A stretch of 64,000 nt of DNA from Arsenophonus sp045399315 (GTDB taxonomy: Bacteria > Pseudomonadota > Gammaproteobacteria > Enterobacterales > Enterobacteriaceae). Within the stretch, counting starts at the first letter, position 1. Each line of letters begins with the position of its first letter. Location of the stretch: positions 88,860 through 152,859 of the forward strand of contig DAYVGO010000012.1 of the NCBI GenBank assembly GCA_045399315.1, read 5' to 3'. Below, in pieces: positions 47,042 through 56,770 of the stretch. Below the pieces are notes generated by a model. That model saw only the letters and a program-made list of their open reading frames with translations. It was not told the DNA's origin and did no database searches. Both the position numbers and the translations under genes were made by a program.

Positions 47042-48100
47042 TTAGGTTTTTCGCCTTAATAATGCAATACCTACCCCACTTAAAGCGCCAATCATTCCCC
47101 AAATAACCATCATTAACACTCGACGAGGACTATCACGTTTTACTGGATCTTCTGGTGTTCTTAAATAGCGGTAAGTTTGAAAATTATTTTCGAGAGCGGG
47201 TGCTACGTTCAACGTCGCTAACATCGCCATATTTTGATCATAATTTTCATCATAATTAGGCCCTGTTGCCTGTAATGTTTCGATTTGAGCTTGTAATAAG
47301 GATGTGCCTAACAGAAACATTTCTGAATTAGCTAGTTGATCAATGGGTACATCGACTTTGTTACTTGAAATGCCTTGCTTCTGTGCAACTTTTAACGATT
47401 GTTGTAAAGTATTTAAACGCCGTTGATAACTCGCTTTTGCGGCCATTTCTTGACGTTTGACTAATGCTTTTAGAGACTGTTCCTTCGCCGCCCATGCTCC
47501 TTTAATTTGCTCATTAAGATTAAAACTAGCACGCTTGTTTGCAAAAGAAATATATTCCCGCAATAATTGGTTCGCATCAGGAGCCGTTTCAGCTACTAAT
47601 TTTATATTATCATCTAGTACCTTATCATCATCTTTAGGGGTAAATTGAATATTATTAATTAATTCATCAAGCAACTCAGCATCAGCCTTAGAATTTCCTT
47701 CCATGTGGGTTTTATAATAGTCACTATTTAACCAAAATTCTCGTCGGGTATCATAAGAACCAACTTGAACAGTAAATTCCTGATAAACCTCATTAGCAAT
47801 TGTGGACAACTGATTATCCTGCGTTTCATTAATATGTGAATCCACATTTCGCAAAAATTGCTGTTGGGAATAATATGCACCTAAATTATTAATTGTAGGT
47901 AAATCAGTGACAGCATTAGCACTCCATTTTTCTTGCATCATGTAAGAAACAATTAATGCAACAGCCGCAAAAATAAATGTCAAAAAGATAATCCATATTT
48001 TTCCCTGCCATAGTGCACAAAATACGCTTCTAATATCTAACTCATATTCAAGTGACTGCGAGCTAGAATTAAATTTGGGTTGTGTTTCTGATTTTGTCAC
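47042..48100 (-). CDS. wzzE: ECA chain-length regulator WzzE
   Basis: Polysaccharide co-polymerase setting ECA chain length. The 352 residues (E. coli 348) start at GTG with AAGGAG ten bases upstream. TM1 (about residues 36-56) and TM2 (about 329-347) flank a long helical periplasmic domain; the Pro-rich stretch TPEDPVKRDSPRRVLMMVIW before TM2 is the Wzz signature. It lies between wecA and wecB. Confidence 0.95.
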   Translation of the reverse strand: MTKSETQPKFNSSSQSLEYELDIRSVFCALWQGKIWIIFLTFIFAAVALIVSYMMQEKWSANAVTDLPTINNLGAYYSQQQFLRNVDSHINETQDNQLSTIANEVYQEFTVQVGSYDTRREFWLNSDYYKTHMEGNSKADAELLDELINNIQFTPKDDDKVLDDNIKLVAETAPDANQLLREYISFANKRASFNLNEQIKGAWAAKEQSLKALVKRQEMAAKASYQRRLNTLQQSLKVAQKQGISSNKVDVPIDQLANSEMFLLGTSLLQAQIETLQATGPNYDENYDQNMAMLATLNVAPALENNFQTYRYLRTPEDPVKRDSPRRVLMMVIWGMIGALSGVGIALLRRKT

Positions 48101-48131
48101 TGGTATGAAACTCCTTTAAATATTTGTTTAT

Positions 48132-49217
48132 TTATTTTGCCATACGTTGCATGCGACGTTTAACACGTTTTACAAAACGCGCCACTTTCCAAGCACGTTT
48201 AATACAGTAGCCGTATATAGCAAATATAAACAAAAATAATGCTAACATCACCCATTCTGGAATGAAATTTATGCGTTCACCGATGATACCTATCATTGCC
48301 AGAATAGCAGCCGCCATCGAAATCAGTATAAAAGCTTGCCTTGACGTAAAACCTGAACGCATAAACAAATGATGGATATGCTGTCTATCTGGTGAAAAAG
48401 GATTCATTCCCTTACGTAGACGCCGATACATAATTGCAATCATATCCATAAGCGGAATCGCTATAATCCAAAGGGCCGTCACTGGTTTAATAGAACGTTG
48501 CTCACCTTGTGTTGACATCAACAACAACCAAATAACGCTAAAACCAATTAATGTACTACCCGCATCCCCCATAAACACTTTATAACGCTTGCCTAACAAA
48601 CCTAAATTCAAGCATATATAGGGAAGAATGGCAGCAATAAAAGCAAAACACCAATAAGCTAATGCCATATCGCCATTTTGGTAAAGCAAAATACCTAACG
48701 CGGCAAAAGAAACACAAGAAAGCCCACCAAGCAGACCATCAATACCATCAACCATGTTAAAAGCATTCACTGCCGCCCAAACAGCGAATAACGTCATTAG
48801 ATATCCTAACGGGCCCAAAGTGATTTCCCACCATGGACCAAAAGCATAACCTAAGTTATTCAACGTTAAACCGGCAAAATGAATCATGACAAAAGCCACA
48901 ATCGCTTGAATAGTTGCCCGAATTTTAACGCTTATATCAAAACGATCATCCAATACACCAACAAATACTAAAATCTCAGCACAAATTAAGTACAACCATT
49001 TATGAGGAATATATTCTTGGGTGATCGTGAACGCCAAACAAATACAAAAAAAAACCGTAATCCCACCCACCAAAGGAATTTGCCCCTGGTGTTTTTTTCG
49101 ATGATTAGGTTCATCAACCAGACCAAATCTTTTCGCCACTTTCCTGACAATAAATATGAAGATTAAAGAAAATAAGAAAACCCAAAAAACGTCGATTAGT
49201 AAATTTAGTGTGTGCAC
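48132..49217 (-). CDS. wecA: UDP-GlcNAc:undecaprenyl-phosphate GlcNAc-1-phosphate transferase WecA
   Basis: Starts ECA (and many O-antigens) on undecaprenyl phosphate. The 361 residues (E. coli 367) begin at GTG with GAG upstream. About eleven membrane helices carry the catalytic motifs VGVLDDRFDISVKIRA, NAFNMVDGIDGLLGG, KVFMGDAGSTLIGF and FSPDRQHIHHLFMRSG (His-box). It is the first gene of the ECA cluster. The arrangement beside rho is as in E. coli. Confidence 0.96.
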   Translation of the reverse strand: MHTLNLLIDVFWVFLFSLIFIFIVRKVAKRFGLVDEPNHRKKHQGQIPLVGGITVFFCICLAFTITQEYIPHKWLYLICAEILVFVGVLDDRFDISVKIRATIQAIVAFVMIHFAGLTLNNLGYAFGPWWEITLGPLGYLMTLFAVWAAVNAFNMVDGIDGLLGGLSCVSFAALGILLYQNGDMALAYWCFAFIAAILPYICLNLGLLGKRYKVFMGDAGSTLIGFSVIWLLLMSTQGEQRSIKPVTALWIIAIPLMDMIAIMYRRLRKGMNPFSPDRQHIHHLFMRSGFTSRQAFILISMAAAILAMIGIIGERINFIPEWVMLALFLFIFAIYGYCIKRAWKVARFVKRVKRRMQRMAK

Positions 49218-49402
49218 AATATTTACTCTCTTACAATTTTTTTAGAAATCATCCACTATATTCATTTTCATGTATAGACCATAAGTCTACTTTAACTTAG
49301 CTTATTTGTAACAATAACAAAATATTTCTCTTATCTTGCACTGCTCAACTTTAATAGGCAAAATTTATACCAAATAGATACTATTTGATAATAAAAACAA
49401 AC

Positions 49403-49431
49403 AAAATAAAGCGCCACATAAAAGTGGCGCC
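49403..49431 (-). terminator. Terminator after rho
   Basis: GCGCCAC, a six-base loop and GTGGCGC form a GC-rich seven-pair hairpin 31 bases past the rho stop; the minus strand continues CTTTATTTTG. This separates rho from the ECA cluster, so wecA needs its own promoter in 49218-49402. Confidence 0.85.
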
Positions 49432-49461
49432 TTATAATAAATAATCAATTAAAATAGCAAC

Positions 49462-50721
49462 TTAAGAACGCTTCATAAAATCGAAAAATTCATCATTGGT
49501 CTTAGTCATGGCTAATTTATTAATCAAAAATTCCATTGCATCAATCTCACCCATAGGATGAATAATTTTACGCAATATCCACATTTTCTGTAACTCATCC
49601 GGCAAAGTTAATAACTCTTCCTTACGAGTACCTGAACGATTATAATCTATCGCAGGGAAAACACGTTTTTCCGCTATTTTCCGTGACAAATGCAACTCCA
49701 TATTACCGGTGCCTTTAAACTCTTCGTAGATCACTTCATCCATTTTCGAGCCTGTATCAACTAATGCTGTGGCAATGATTGTCAAGCTGCCACCTTCTTC
49801 TACATTTCGTGCAGCACCAAAAAAACGTTTTGGACGGTGTAAAGCATTCGCATCTACCCCACCAGTTAATACCTTTCCAGAGGAAGGAACCACTGTGTTA
49901 TAGGCACGAGCAAGACGGGTAATTGAATCTAAAAGAATAATGACATCTTTTTTGTGTTCAACTAAGCGCTTAGCTTTTTCTATTACCATTTCAGCAACCT
50001 GAACATGACGAGATGCTGGTTCATCAAAAGTTGAAGCAATGACTTCACCTTTAACTAGACGTTGCATTTCTGTCACTTCTTCTGGTCGCTCATCAATTAA
50101 CAACACCATCAAAACGCAATCTGGATAGTTATTGGCAATATTAGCCGCAATATTCTGCAACAACATGGTCTTACCTGCTTTTGGTGGAGCCACAATTAAA
50201 CCACGCTGCCCACGCCCAATAGGCGCAGCTAAATCCAGAACACGGGCAGTCAAATCCTCGGTTGAGCCATTACCACGTTCCATACGTAGACGATTATTAG
50301 CATGTAGCGGTGTCAAGTTTTCAAATAGGATTTTACTGCGAGCATTTTCAGGTTTATCAAAATTGACTTCATTAACTTTTAATAGGGCAAAATAGCGTTC
50401 TCCTTCCTTAGGAGGACGAATTTTTCCTGATATGGTATCTCCCGTTCGTAGATTAAAGCGACGAATCTGACTAGGAGAAACATAAATATCATCAGGACCA
50501 GCTAGATAAGAGCTATCAGCAGAACGAAGAAAGCCAAATCCATCCTGCAAAATTTCTAGCACGCCATCACCAAAAATATCTTCTCCACTTTTCGCATGCT
50601 GCTTCAAAATCGAGAAAATAATATCCTGTTTTCTCATCCGGGCTAAGTTTTCTAGCCCCATACTTTCGCCAAGAGTAATCAATTCAGATACCGGCGTATT
50701 TTTTAATTCGGTAAGATTCAT
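49462..50721 (-). CDS. rho: Transcription termination factor Rho
   Basis: Hexameric RNA-dependent ATPase ending transcription. The 419 residues equal E. coli and the sequence is extremely conserved: RNA-binding fold (GFGFLRSADSSYLAGPDDIY, RRFNLRTGD), Walker A APPKAGKTMLLQ, Walker B region VIILLDSITRLARAYNT, Q-loop SSGKVLTGGVDANAL, and R-loop GTGNMELHLSRK. As in E. coli, the ATG lacks a strong Shine-Dalgarno (CCACCATT precedes it). It follows trxA on the same strand. Confidence 0.98.
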   Translation of the reverse strand: MNLTELKNTPVSELITLGESMGLENLARMRKQDIIFSILKQHAKSGEDIFGDGVLEILQDGFGFLRSADSSYLAGPDDIYVSPSQIRRFNLRTGDTISGKIRPPKEGERYFALLKVNEVNFDKPENARSKILFENLTPLHANNRLRMERGNGSTEDLTARVLDLAAPIGRGQRGLIVAPPKAGKTMLLQNIAANIANNYPDCVLMVLLIDERPEEVTEMQRLVKGEVIASTFDEPASRHVQVAEMVIEKAKRLVEHKKDVIILLDSITRLARAYNTVVPSSGKVLTGGVDANALHRPKRFFGAARNVEEGGSLTIIATALVDTGSKMDEVIYEEFKGTGNMELHLSRKIAEKRVFPAIDYNRSGTRKEELLTLPDELQKMWILRKIIHPMGEIDAMEFLINKLAMTKTNDEFFDFMKRS

Positions 50722-51230
50722 AATGGTGGGTTCTTAAACTCGGGGTATATTTTTTGAACTATGAACAATAAATAGTATAGCAATCTCTAAATGCCTATTT
50801 AAATAAAAATACAAAAACCTTAACGATTCTTGATAAATATATCAATTTCATTAGGATATAAGTCCATGTAGTAGCTGAAATTTGTTAATTTACTACCTTA
50901 GATAACACTCTTTATACAGCAAACAGCAAAGACAGAATAAGACTATAAGAATTCATCTCAAAGTGGATGAGGAAATCTCCCTTTATAATTCTTAGGCCTC
51001 ACACAACACCACCAAGTAAATAACATATGGAGCATGTCTGTCTAAAAGAATTATCTCTATGGGAGTCAATGGAATTCAAACCATCGTAGGATATAGATTA
51101 TCCAGAGATAACAAATATGTCTATACAATAGCATATTCAATATGTACATATTATGATAAAAATACGTATCATACTAAGTAATGACGTTAAGGTACCATGC
51201 TTCAAAGCAGACGTCTAGCTATGAATTGCA
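50722..51230. other. Rho leader region
   Basis: About 500 bases between the trxA terminator and rho. E. coli has an autoregulated leader with the small rhoL frame here. I see no rhoL-like peptide. The minus strand has TATACT about 80 bases upstream of rho as a candidate -10 and an eight-pair imperfect hairpin (TAAGAATT at 50946-50953 with AATTCTTA at 50987-50994). C-rich stretches useful to Rho are sparse. Confidence 0.45.
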
Positions 51231-51287
51231 TAAAAAGCAGACGTCTAACAGGAAATTGCGCAAAAATATTGGCCTACTAAACGTCTG
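51231..51287 (-). terminator. trxA terminator with long stem
   Basis: On the minus strand CAGACGTTTAGTAGG pairs over 15 positions (three G.U) with CCTGTTAGACGTCTG around a 20-base loop, then CTTTTT. It starts 21 bases past the trxA stop. A further copy of the stem half (AAGCAGACGTCTA) lies at 51205-51217, so alternative pairing is possible. Confidence 0.75.
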
Positions 51288-51308
51288 ATGTTAATATCTT
51301 ACGGAAAA

Positions 51309-51641
51309 TTAGAGATTTTTGTCTAAAAATTCTTTTAACTGAGTTTTAGACAAAAGACCAACTTGCTTAGCAACCAGCTCAAGCTTACCATGTTTAAAAA
51401 GCAATAAAGTAGGAATGCTACGAATACCGTAGTCACTCGCTGTTTTAGGGTTATGGTCAACATTCAATTTGCCAATAATCAATTTAGCTGTATATTCATC
51501 AGCGATTTCATCTAAAATAGGGGCGATCATTTTACACGGGCCACACCATTCAGCCCAAAAGTCAACTAATATTGACTTTTCAGAATTTTTGATTATTTCT
51601 TTAAAATCAACATCAGATAGAGGAATAACTTTGCCACTCAT
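51309..51641 (-). CDS. trxA: Thioredoxin 1
   Basis: Cytoplasmic disulfide reductase. The 110 residues (E. coli 109) contain the redox motif WAEWCGPCKMIAPILDEIAD, the cis-Pro segment GIRSIPTLLLFK, and the C-terminal LSKTQLKEFLDKNL. One extra residue lies in the loop KLELVAKQVG. It is divergent from rhlB across 121 bases and upstream of rho, as in E. coli. Confidence 0.97.
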   Translation of the reverse strand: MSGKVIPLSDVDFKEIIKNSEKSILVDFWAEWCGPCKMIAPILDEIADEYTAKLIIGKLNVDHNPKTASDYGIRSIPTLLLFKHGKLELVAKQVGLLSKTQLKEFLDKNL

Positions 51642-51762
51642 TGTGATACTCCAAGGATCAAGTTTTTATGTCGTTTCAGTCTAACATTAATTTAACTATG
51701 TTTGCTTTATTTCAAACAAATTTCTTTTATAAAGCAACTGTTAACTGATACTCTAAGACACT

Positions 51763-53046
51763 ATGACTAAAACACATTTGACAGACAAGAAGTTTATAGA
51801 CTTCGCCTTACACCCTAAAGTTATTGAAGCCCTTAATGAAAAAGGCTTTCATAATTGCACGCCAATACAAGCGTCAACATTGCCTTTTACTGTCGAAGGC
51901 CGTGATGTTGCAGGGCAGGCACAAACAGGAACGGGTAAGACATTGGCTTTTCTTACCTCAACTTTTCATTATCTACTAACACATCCAACAAATTCAGAGC
52001 GTCAAGTTAATCAACCCAGAGCTCTTATTATGGCTCCTACACGAGAATTAGCTGTTCAGATATACGCCGACGCAAAAGAATTAGCTGCTATAACCGGCTT
52101 AAAAATGGGCTTAGCTTATGGTGGTGACGGCTACGAAGAACAACTTCATGTGCTCCAGTCAGGAGTTGATATCCTTATCGGTACGACCGGACGCTTAATT
52201 GATTATACTAAACAAGGTCATATCCATTTAGGTCTTATTCAGGTTGTGGTACTTGATGAGGCTGACCGCATGTATGATCTTGGCTTTATCAAAGATATTC
52301 GTTGGTTATTTCGTCGAATGCCACCTGCCACCCAACGCCTGAATTTACTTTTTTCCGCAACACTTTCTTATCGTGTTCAAGAACTGGCATTTGAACACAT
52401 GAATCAACCCAAATATATTGAGGTAGAACCTCAACAAAAAACAGGTCATCGCATTAAAGAAGAACTTTTCTACCCTTCTAACGAAGAAAAAATGCGTCTG
52501 TTACAAACTTTAATCGAGGAAGAGTGGCCCGAAAGATGTATAATTTTTGCTAATACCAAACATCGCTGTGAAGATATCTGGGCTCACCTTGCTGCTGATG
52601 GTCATCGAGTGGGCTTACTAACCGGCGATGTGGCACAAAAAAAACGCTTACGTATTCTTGAACAGTTCACTCAAGGTCACTTAGATATCTTAGTCGCAAC
52701 AGATGTTGCTGCCAGAGGTTTACATATCCCATCTGTCACTCATGTATTTAATTATGATCTACCTGATGATTGTGAAGATTATGTTCATCGTATCGGTCGT
52801 ACCGGACGTGCTGGTGAAAGTGGTCATTCGATTAGTCTGGCTTGTGAAGAGTATGCTTTAAATCTACCTGTGATTGAAGAGTATATTCAACATCAGATCC
52901 CAGTAAGCAAATACAACAGTGAGGTGTTATTGCAAGATTTACCAACACCGAAACCGCGTCGTCGTGCACGTACCAATGGAACACGCCGCAATAATACTCA
53001 AAGCCGACATAACAATTCACGTAATACTCGTAAGCATCCGAGCTAA
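51763..53046 (+). CDS. rhlB: DEAD-box RNA helicase RhlB
   Basis: RNA degradosome helicase unwinding structured mRNA for PNPase. The 427 residues (E. coli 421) show Q motif FHNCTPIQAS, motif I AQTGTGKTLAF, Ia PTRELAVQ, II VLDEADRMYDLGF, III FSATLS, V ATDVAARGLHI and VI HRIGRTGRAG. The tail is Arg/Asn-rich and basic (RRRARTNGTRRNNTQSRHNN), which binds RNA and RNase E. gppA, once its operon partner, follows after 7 bases but is dead. Confidence 0.96.
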   Translation: MTKTHLTDKKFIDFALHPKVIEALNEKGFHNCTPIQASTLPFTVEGRDVAGQAQTGTGKTLAFLTSTFHYLLTHPTNSERQVNQPRALIMAPTRELAVQIYADAKELAAITGLKMGLAYGGDGYEEQLHVLQSGVDILIGTTGRLIDYTKQGHIHLGLIQVVVLDEADRMYDLGFIKDIRWLFRRMPPATQRLNLLFSATLSYRVQELAFEHMNQPKYIEVEPQQKTGHRIKEELFYPSNEEKMRLLQTLIEEEWPERCIIFANTKHRCEDIWAHLAADGHRVGLLTGDVAQKKRLRILEQFTQGHLDILVATDVAARGLHIPSVTHVFNYDLPDDCEDYVHRIGRTGRAGESGHSISLACEEYALNLPVIEEYIQHQIPVSKYNSEVLLQDLPTPKPRRRARTNGTRRNNTQSRHNNSRNTRKHPS

Positions 53047-53053
53047 CAAGCTT

Positions 53054-54209
53054 ATGTTAAGAACATCACTTTACACAACAATCGATCTTGGTTCTAACAG
53101 TTTTCATATGATAGTGGTACGAGAAATTTCTGGTTATGTACAGACCCTTGCCCGTATCAAGTGTAAAGTCAGGCTCGCCGCTAACCTGGATGAAAATAAC
53201 CATTTATCTCAACAAGAAATGGAGCGCAGCTGGCAATGTTTGCAGCTTTTTCCGAATATTTACAAGATCTTCCTACTGAACAAGTGCAAATTGTCGCGAC
53301 CGCAATACTGCGTCTCACGAAGAATGCCACCTTTTTATTAAGTAAATCAATGTGTTGCACATGCCACTGGAGGTTCAGATAAACGATTAGTGATAAATAT
53401 TGGCGGTGCAGTACTGAAATCATTACAGGTACCCAGGCTAAACATAGCCAACTAGTTAACCTTAATATGGGTTGCGTTACCTGGCTTGAAAACTATTTAA
53501 AGATCATAATTTAACAGAAGAAAATTTTGCTCAAGCTGAAACTGCTGCTCATAACATTATTAAACCGATCGCAAACCAACTTATTGAGCAAGGTTGACAA
53601 ATTTGCGTCGGCGCTTCAGGTACTATACAAGCTATTCAAGAAATCATGCTGACAGCCGGAGAAGAATTGCAAATTGAAGGACTAACGCTAGAAAGTGCGC
53701 TGGTTTTCCCCAGCGGTCAAGCTAATCGAGTAAAGAGACTAACAGAATATTTTTATTCAAAATTAAAGAAAAATTTTTATCATGATAATCACCAAGTTGA
53801 TGAGTTATTAAAAGGCGGTAGCGCTTTACATGAAATTGGCTTATTTATCAATGCCCACCATGCTACTCACCATGCCCACTATCTCATCAGTCATCTAGAT
53901 ACGCCAGGCTATACACTTGCGCAAAAATGCTTATTAGCTATCTTACTAAAAAATCAAACTGGCCCGATAGATTTAGCGGAACTTACCCAACAAACGGCTA
54001 TCCCGCTACAACAAGCTATTCTTCTTTGTCGGTTTTTAAGGCTTGCGATAATTTTTACTCTCCCACGTCGTGATAATACTATTCCGTTATTATGATTTAG
54101 AGCACATAAAAAAACCTTAATCCTCACGCGACCCTATCAATGGTTATTGGAACACCTGCTCTGTTATGAAAATTTACAGCAAGAAAAATCCAATGACGAA
54201 GTAAAATAA
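53054..54209 (+). pseudogene. gppA: gppA (pppGpp phosphatase) pseudogene
   Basis: Remnant of guanosine pentaphosphate phosphohydrolase. It starts well: MLRTSLYTTIDLGSNSFHM, then EMERSWQCLQLF. A one-base loss near 53249 throws it out of frame; the continuation EYLQDLPTEQVQIVATA is in the next frame. Later pieces lie in several frames with gaps: VINIGGA, NLNMGCVTWLENY, ICVGASGTIQAIQEIM (after a TGA), LTLESALVFPSGQ, then a large deletion to ALHEIGLFINAHH, and LLAILLKNQTGPIDLAEL to the end. At least four frameshifts or deletions and a stop make it non-functional. Confidence 0.93.
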
Positions 54210-54278
54210 ATTGGTCTCTGATATTATAGAACAATCTGAATTAATACAATAAATTCAATGCCCTTGGTTGACTAAAAT

Positions 54279-56299
54279 TTATTTTTTATTTAACCCTAAT
54301 CTCGCTCTGATATCAGCAATAGCAGACTGTCCTTTTTCCATCCGCTGTTCTGCTGTCACCATTTTTTTATTATGCTCCCAGCTCAAATCATCTTGCGGTA
54401 ATTCATATAAAAAACGACTAATCTCTGGTCGAATAAGTTCACCATATTGCTGTCGCTCCCGACAATGAGTAAAAAATAACTCTCGTTGAGCGCGAGTTAT
54501 ACCCACATAAGCAAGCCGACGTTCTTCATCGACATTATCTTCATCAATACTGGTTTGATGGGGTAATAATCCTTCTTCCATACCAATTAAAAAAACGTAA
54601 GGAAATTCGAGTCCCTTAGAGGCATGCAGAGTCATTAATTGCACATGATCTAACTCTTCAGTCTTTTCTCCACGCTCCATCATATCCCGCAAGGTAAAAC
54701 GTGATACAACCTGTGACAAAGTCATCGCCTCATCAATATTATTGCCATTAATCATATCATCCATCCAACCAAACAGTTGATTAACATTTTTCATCCGCAT
54801 CTCAGCTACTTTGGTACTATTTGATGTTTCATATAACCAACTTTCATAATCTATGTCATGCAGTAGATCTCTGACTGCAAGCAGTGGCTCTCGTTCAGCG
54901 CGTTTGACAATATTGGCTAACCAATTAGTGAAATGTTGTAATGCCGTCAAACCACGGCCGGTTAATGTTTGTTCAAGTCCTACATCAAAGCTGGCTGCAA
55001 ATAGACTTTTTTGGCGCAAAATAGCCCATTCTCCCAATTTTTGAATTGTTTTCGGGCCAATTTCACGTTTAGGCGTATTAACAATACAGAGAAATGCACT
55101 ATCATCATCCGAATTGGTTAATATCCGCAAATAAGCCAATATATATTTAATTTCTGAACGTGAAAAAAAACGAAGTTCCACTTGAAATATGGTAAGGAAT
55201 ACGGTTTTGTAACAACAATTTTTCAAATATACGTGATTGATGGTTCCCGCGATATAAAATAGCATAATCTTTATATTGGGCTTTATTCACAAAATGATGG
55301 GCCACCAATTCACCGATCACACGCTCTGCTTCATGTTCCTCATTATTAGCAGTGATAACTTTTAGCGCTTCACCATAACCCAATTCAGATAATAATTTTT
55401 TATCAAAAACATGAGGATTATTAGCAATCAGTATATTAGCGGCTTTTAGAATACGGCCAGAAGAGCGATAATTTTGCTCCAATTTAATCACATTGAGCTG
55501 AGGGAAATCGGTTTTTAGTAAAGCTAAATTTTGCGGTTGTGCACCACGCCAAGAATAAATAGATTGATCATCATCACCGACAACAGTGAAACGTCCTCGT
55601 TGACCAACTAACAATTTAAGCAGTTGATACTGGCTAGTATTGGTATCTTGATATTCATCTACCAGCAGATAACGGATCTTTTGCTGCCAACGCGTACGCA
55701 CTTCTTCATTTTCATCCAGCAACCGTGTCGGTTTAGTAATCAAATCATCAAAATCAACGACATTAGAGCTTGATAAATGCAATTCATAACGCCGATAACA
55801 TTCAGTAAATCGCTGTTCTTTTTCCGATTTTACCTGTGCCATAACTTGTCTGGCTGTCAATAGATCACTGTTCCAGTTAGAGATTGTAGAGGTTAATTGG
55901 TGTAACAGATCTTTATCATCTTCTAGCAAATCAAATGTTAGCTCTTTAAGTAGAGCCATTTGATCGTGTTCATCAAATAACGAAAAATTTTCCTTTATGC
56001 CTAATGCACTATGTTCTCGTTTAATAATTTCCAACCCTAAGGTATGAAAAGTTAAAACAATTAATCCTCTGGTTTCTTTTTTTTTCTAACGTTTGCCCAA
56101 CTCGCTCTTTCATCTCTCTAGCAGCTTTGTTGGTAAAAGTAACCGCTACCACCTGACGTGGCAAATAGCCACAATGACGAATTAAGTAGGCAATTTTATT
56201 AGTAATAACACGGGTTTTACCTGAACCAGCTCCAGCCAAGACTAAACAGGGACCGTCGACATATTCAACCGCTTGTTGTTGATTATAATTTAATCGCAT
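54279..56299 (-). pseudogene. rep: Rep helicase, full length but with two homopolymer frameshifts
   Basis: The replisome-associated superfamily 1 helicase Rep (E. coli 673 residues), spread over three frames. Part 1, from ATG 56299, has LAGAGSGKTRVITNKIAYLI (Walker A) and FTNKAAREMKERVGQTLEKK. Nine A residues near 56086-56094 then shift the frame; eight would restore it. Part 2 has DEYQDTNTSQYQLL, GDDDQSIYSWRGA and QNYRSSGRILKAANIL. A run of eight T on the coding strand at 55163-55170 shifts again; seven would restore it. Part 3 runs to the natural end, with TLHASKGLEFPYVFLIGMEE and RRLAYVGITRAQ. All motifs are intact otherwise, with only these two defects. It may be a recent lesion, a slippage-rescued gene or a sequencing error. 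Confidence 0.93.
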
Positions 56300-56460
56300 A
56301 AAGTATTAACTGAGCATTTTACATTACTTGTCGTAATGTAAAATTGTATCAGAAAGCAAATAAGTAAAAAAGTAATAAAAAATTCGCTATTTAGTGATTA
56401 AAATATAACCACTGAAAACTTATATCAGAGATAAAATTTCAATATCCTCGTATCATGACG

Positions 56461-56727
56461 AATTATGGTACATTTTTCCCAGAGCTATTTTGTACCACTA
56501 ACAAACAAAGCTGAAAAACAAGCAATTAGCGCCTTGTTGCCGTTGATTTACCCCTAGCTAAACCTTATAGTATATTTGAACTAACCATAGGTGCAAAACT
56601 ACCATTGCAGTTACTGCTTAAAAGCGGGTGCTTATCACAACTACCTGCTAACTTCACTTTTTTAAAAAGGACAAGATTTGAAAAATCCGATCAAATGCGG
56701 CAAAAGCTATTAGTACTTTTAACCTAA
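56461..56727 (+). pseudogene. Unidentified broken coding remnant
   Basis: Two overlapping frames look like one disrupted protein. The first reads HFSQSYFVPLTNKAEKQAIS then ALLPLIYP and a TAG; the second continues VDLPLAKPYSIFELTIGAKL and LLLKSGCLSQLPANF, and ends KLLVLLT at 56727. The amino acid composition is protein-like and the two pieces join naturally with a one-base shift near 56545. I do not recognise the family. It lies between rep and the RTX fragment, where ppiC and ilvC would be in E. coli, but it resembles neither. Confidence 0.45.
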
Positions 56728-56770
56728 TTTCTGATTTAATCAGATAAAACTAAATAAAGGAAATACCTAA

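Noticed and set aside
51181..51290. CRISPR-like direct repeats
   Set aside because: Only two short copies 30 bases apart with no spacer series; they belong to the trxA terminator region.
53646..54095. Independent 149-residue gene
   Set aside because: It is the C-terminal part of the gppA relic with a deletion after VFPSGQ.
54279..55265. A second separate UvrD/Rep-like helicase gene
   Set aside because: Together with the two upstream frames it aligns end to end with a single Rep; the breaks sit in homopolymers.
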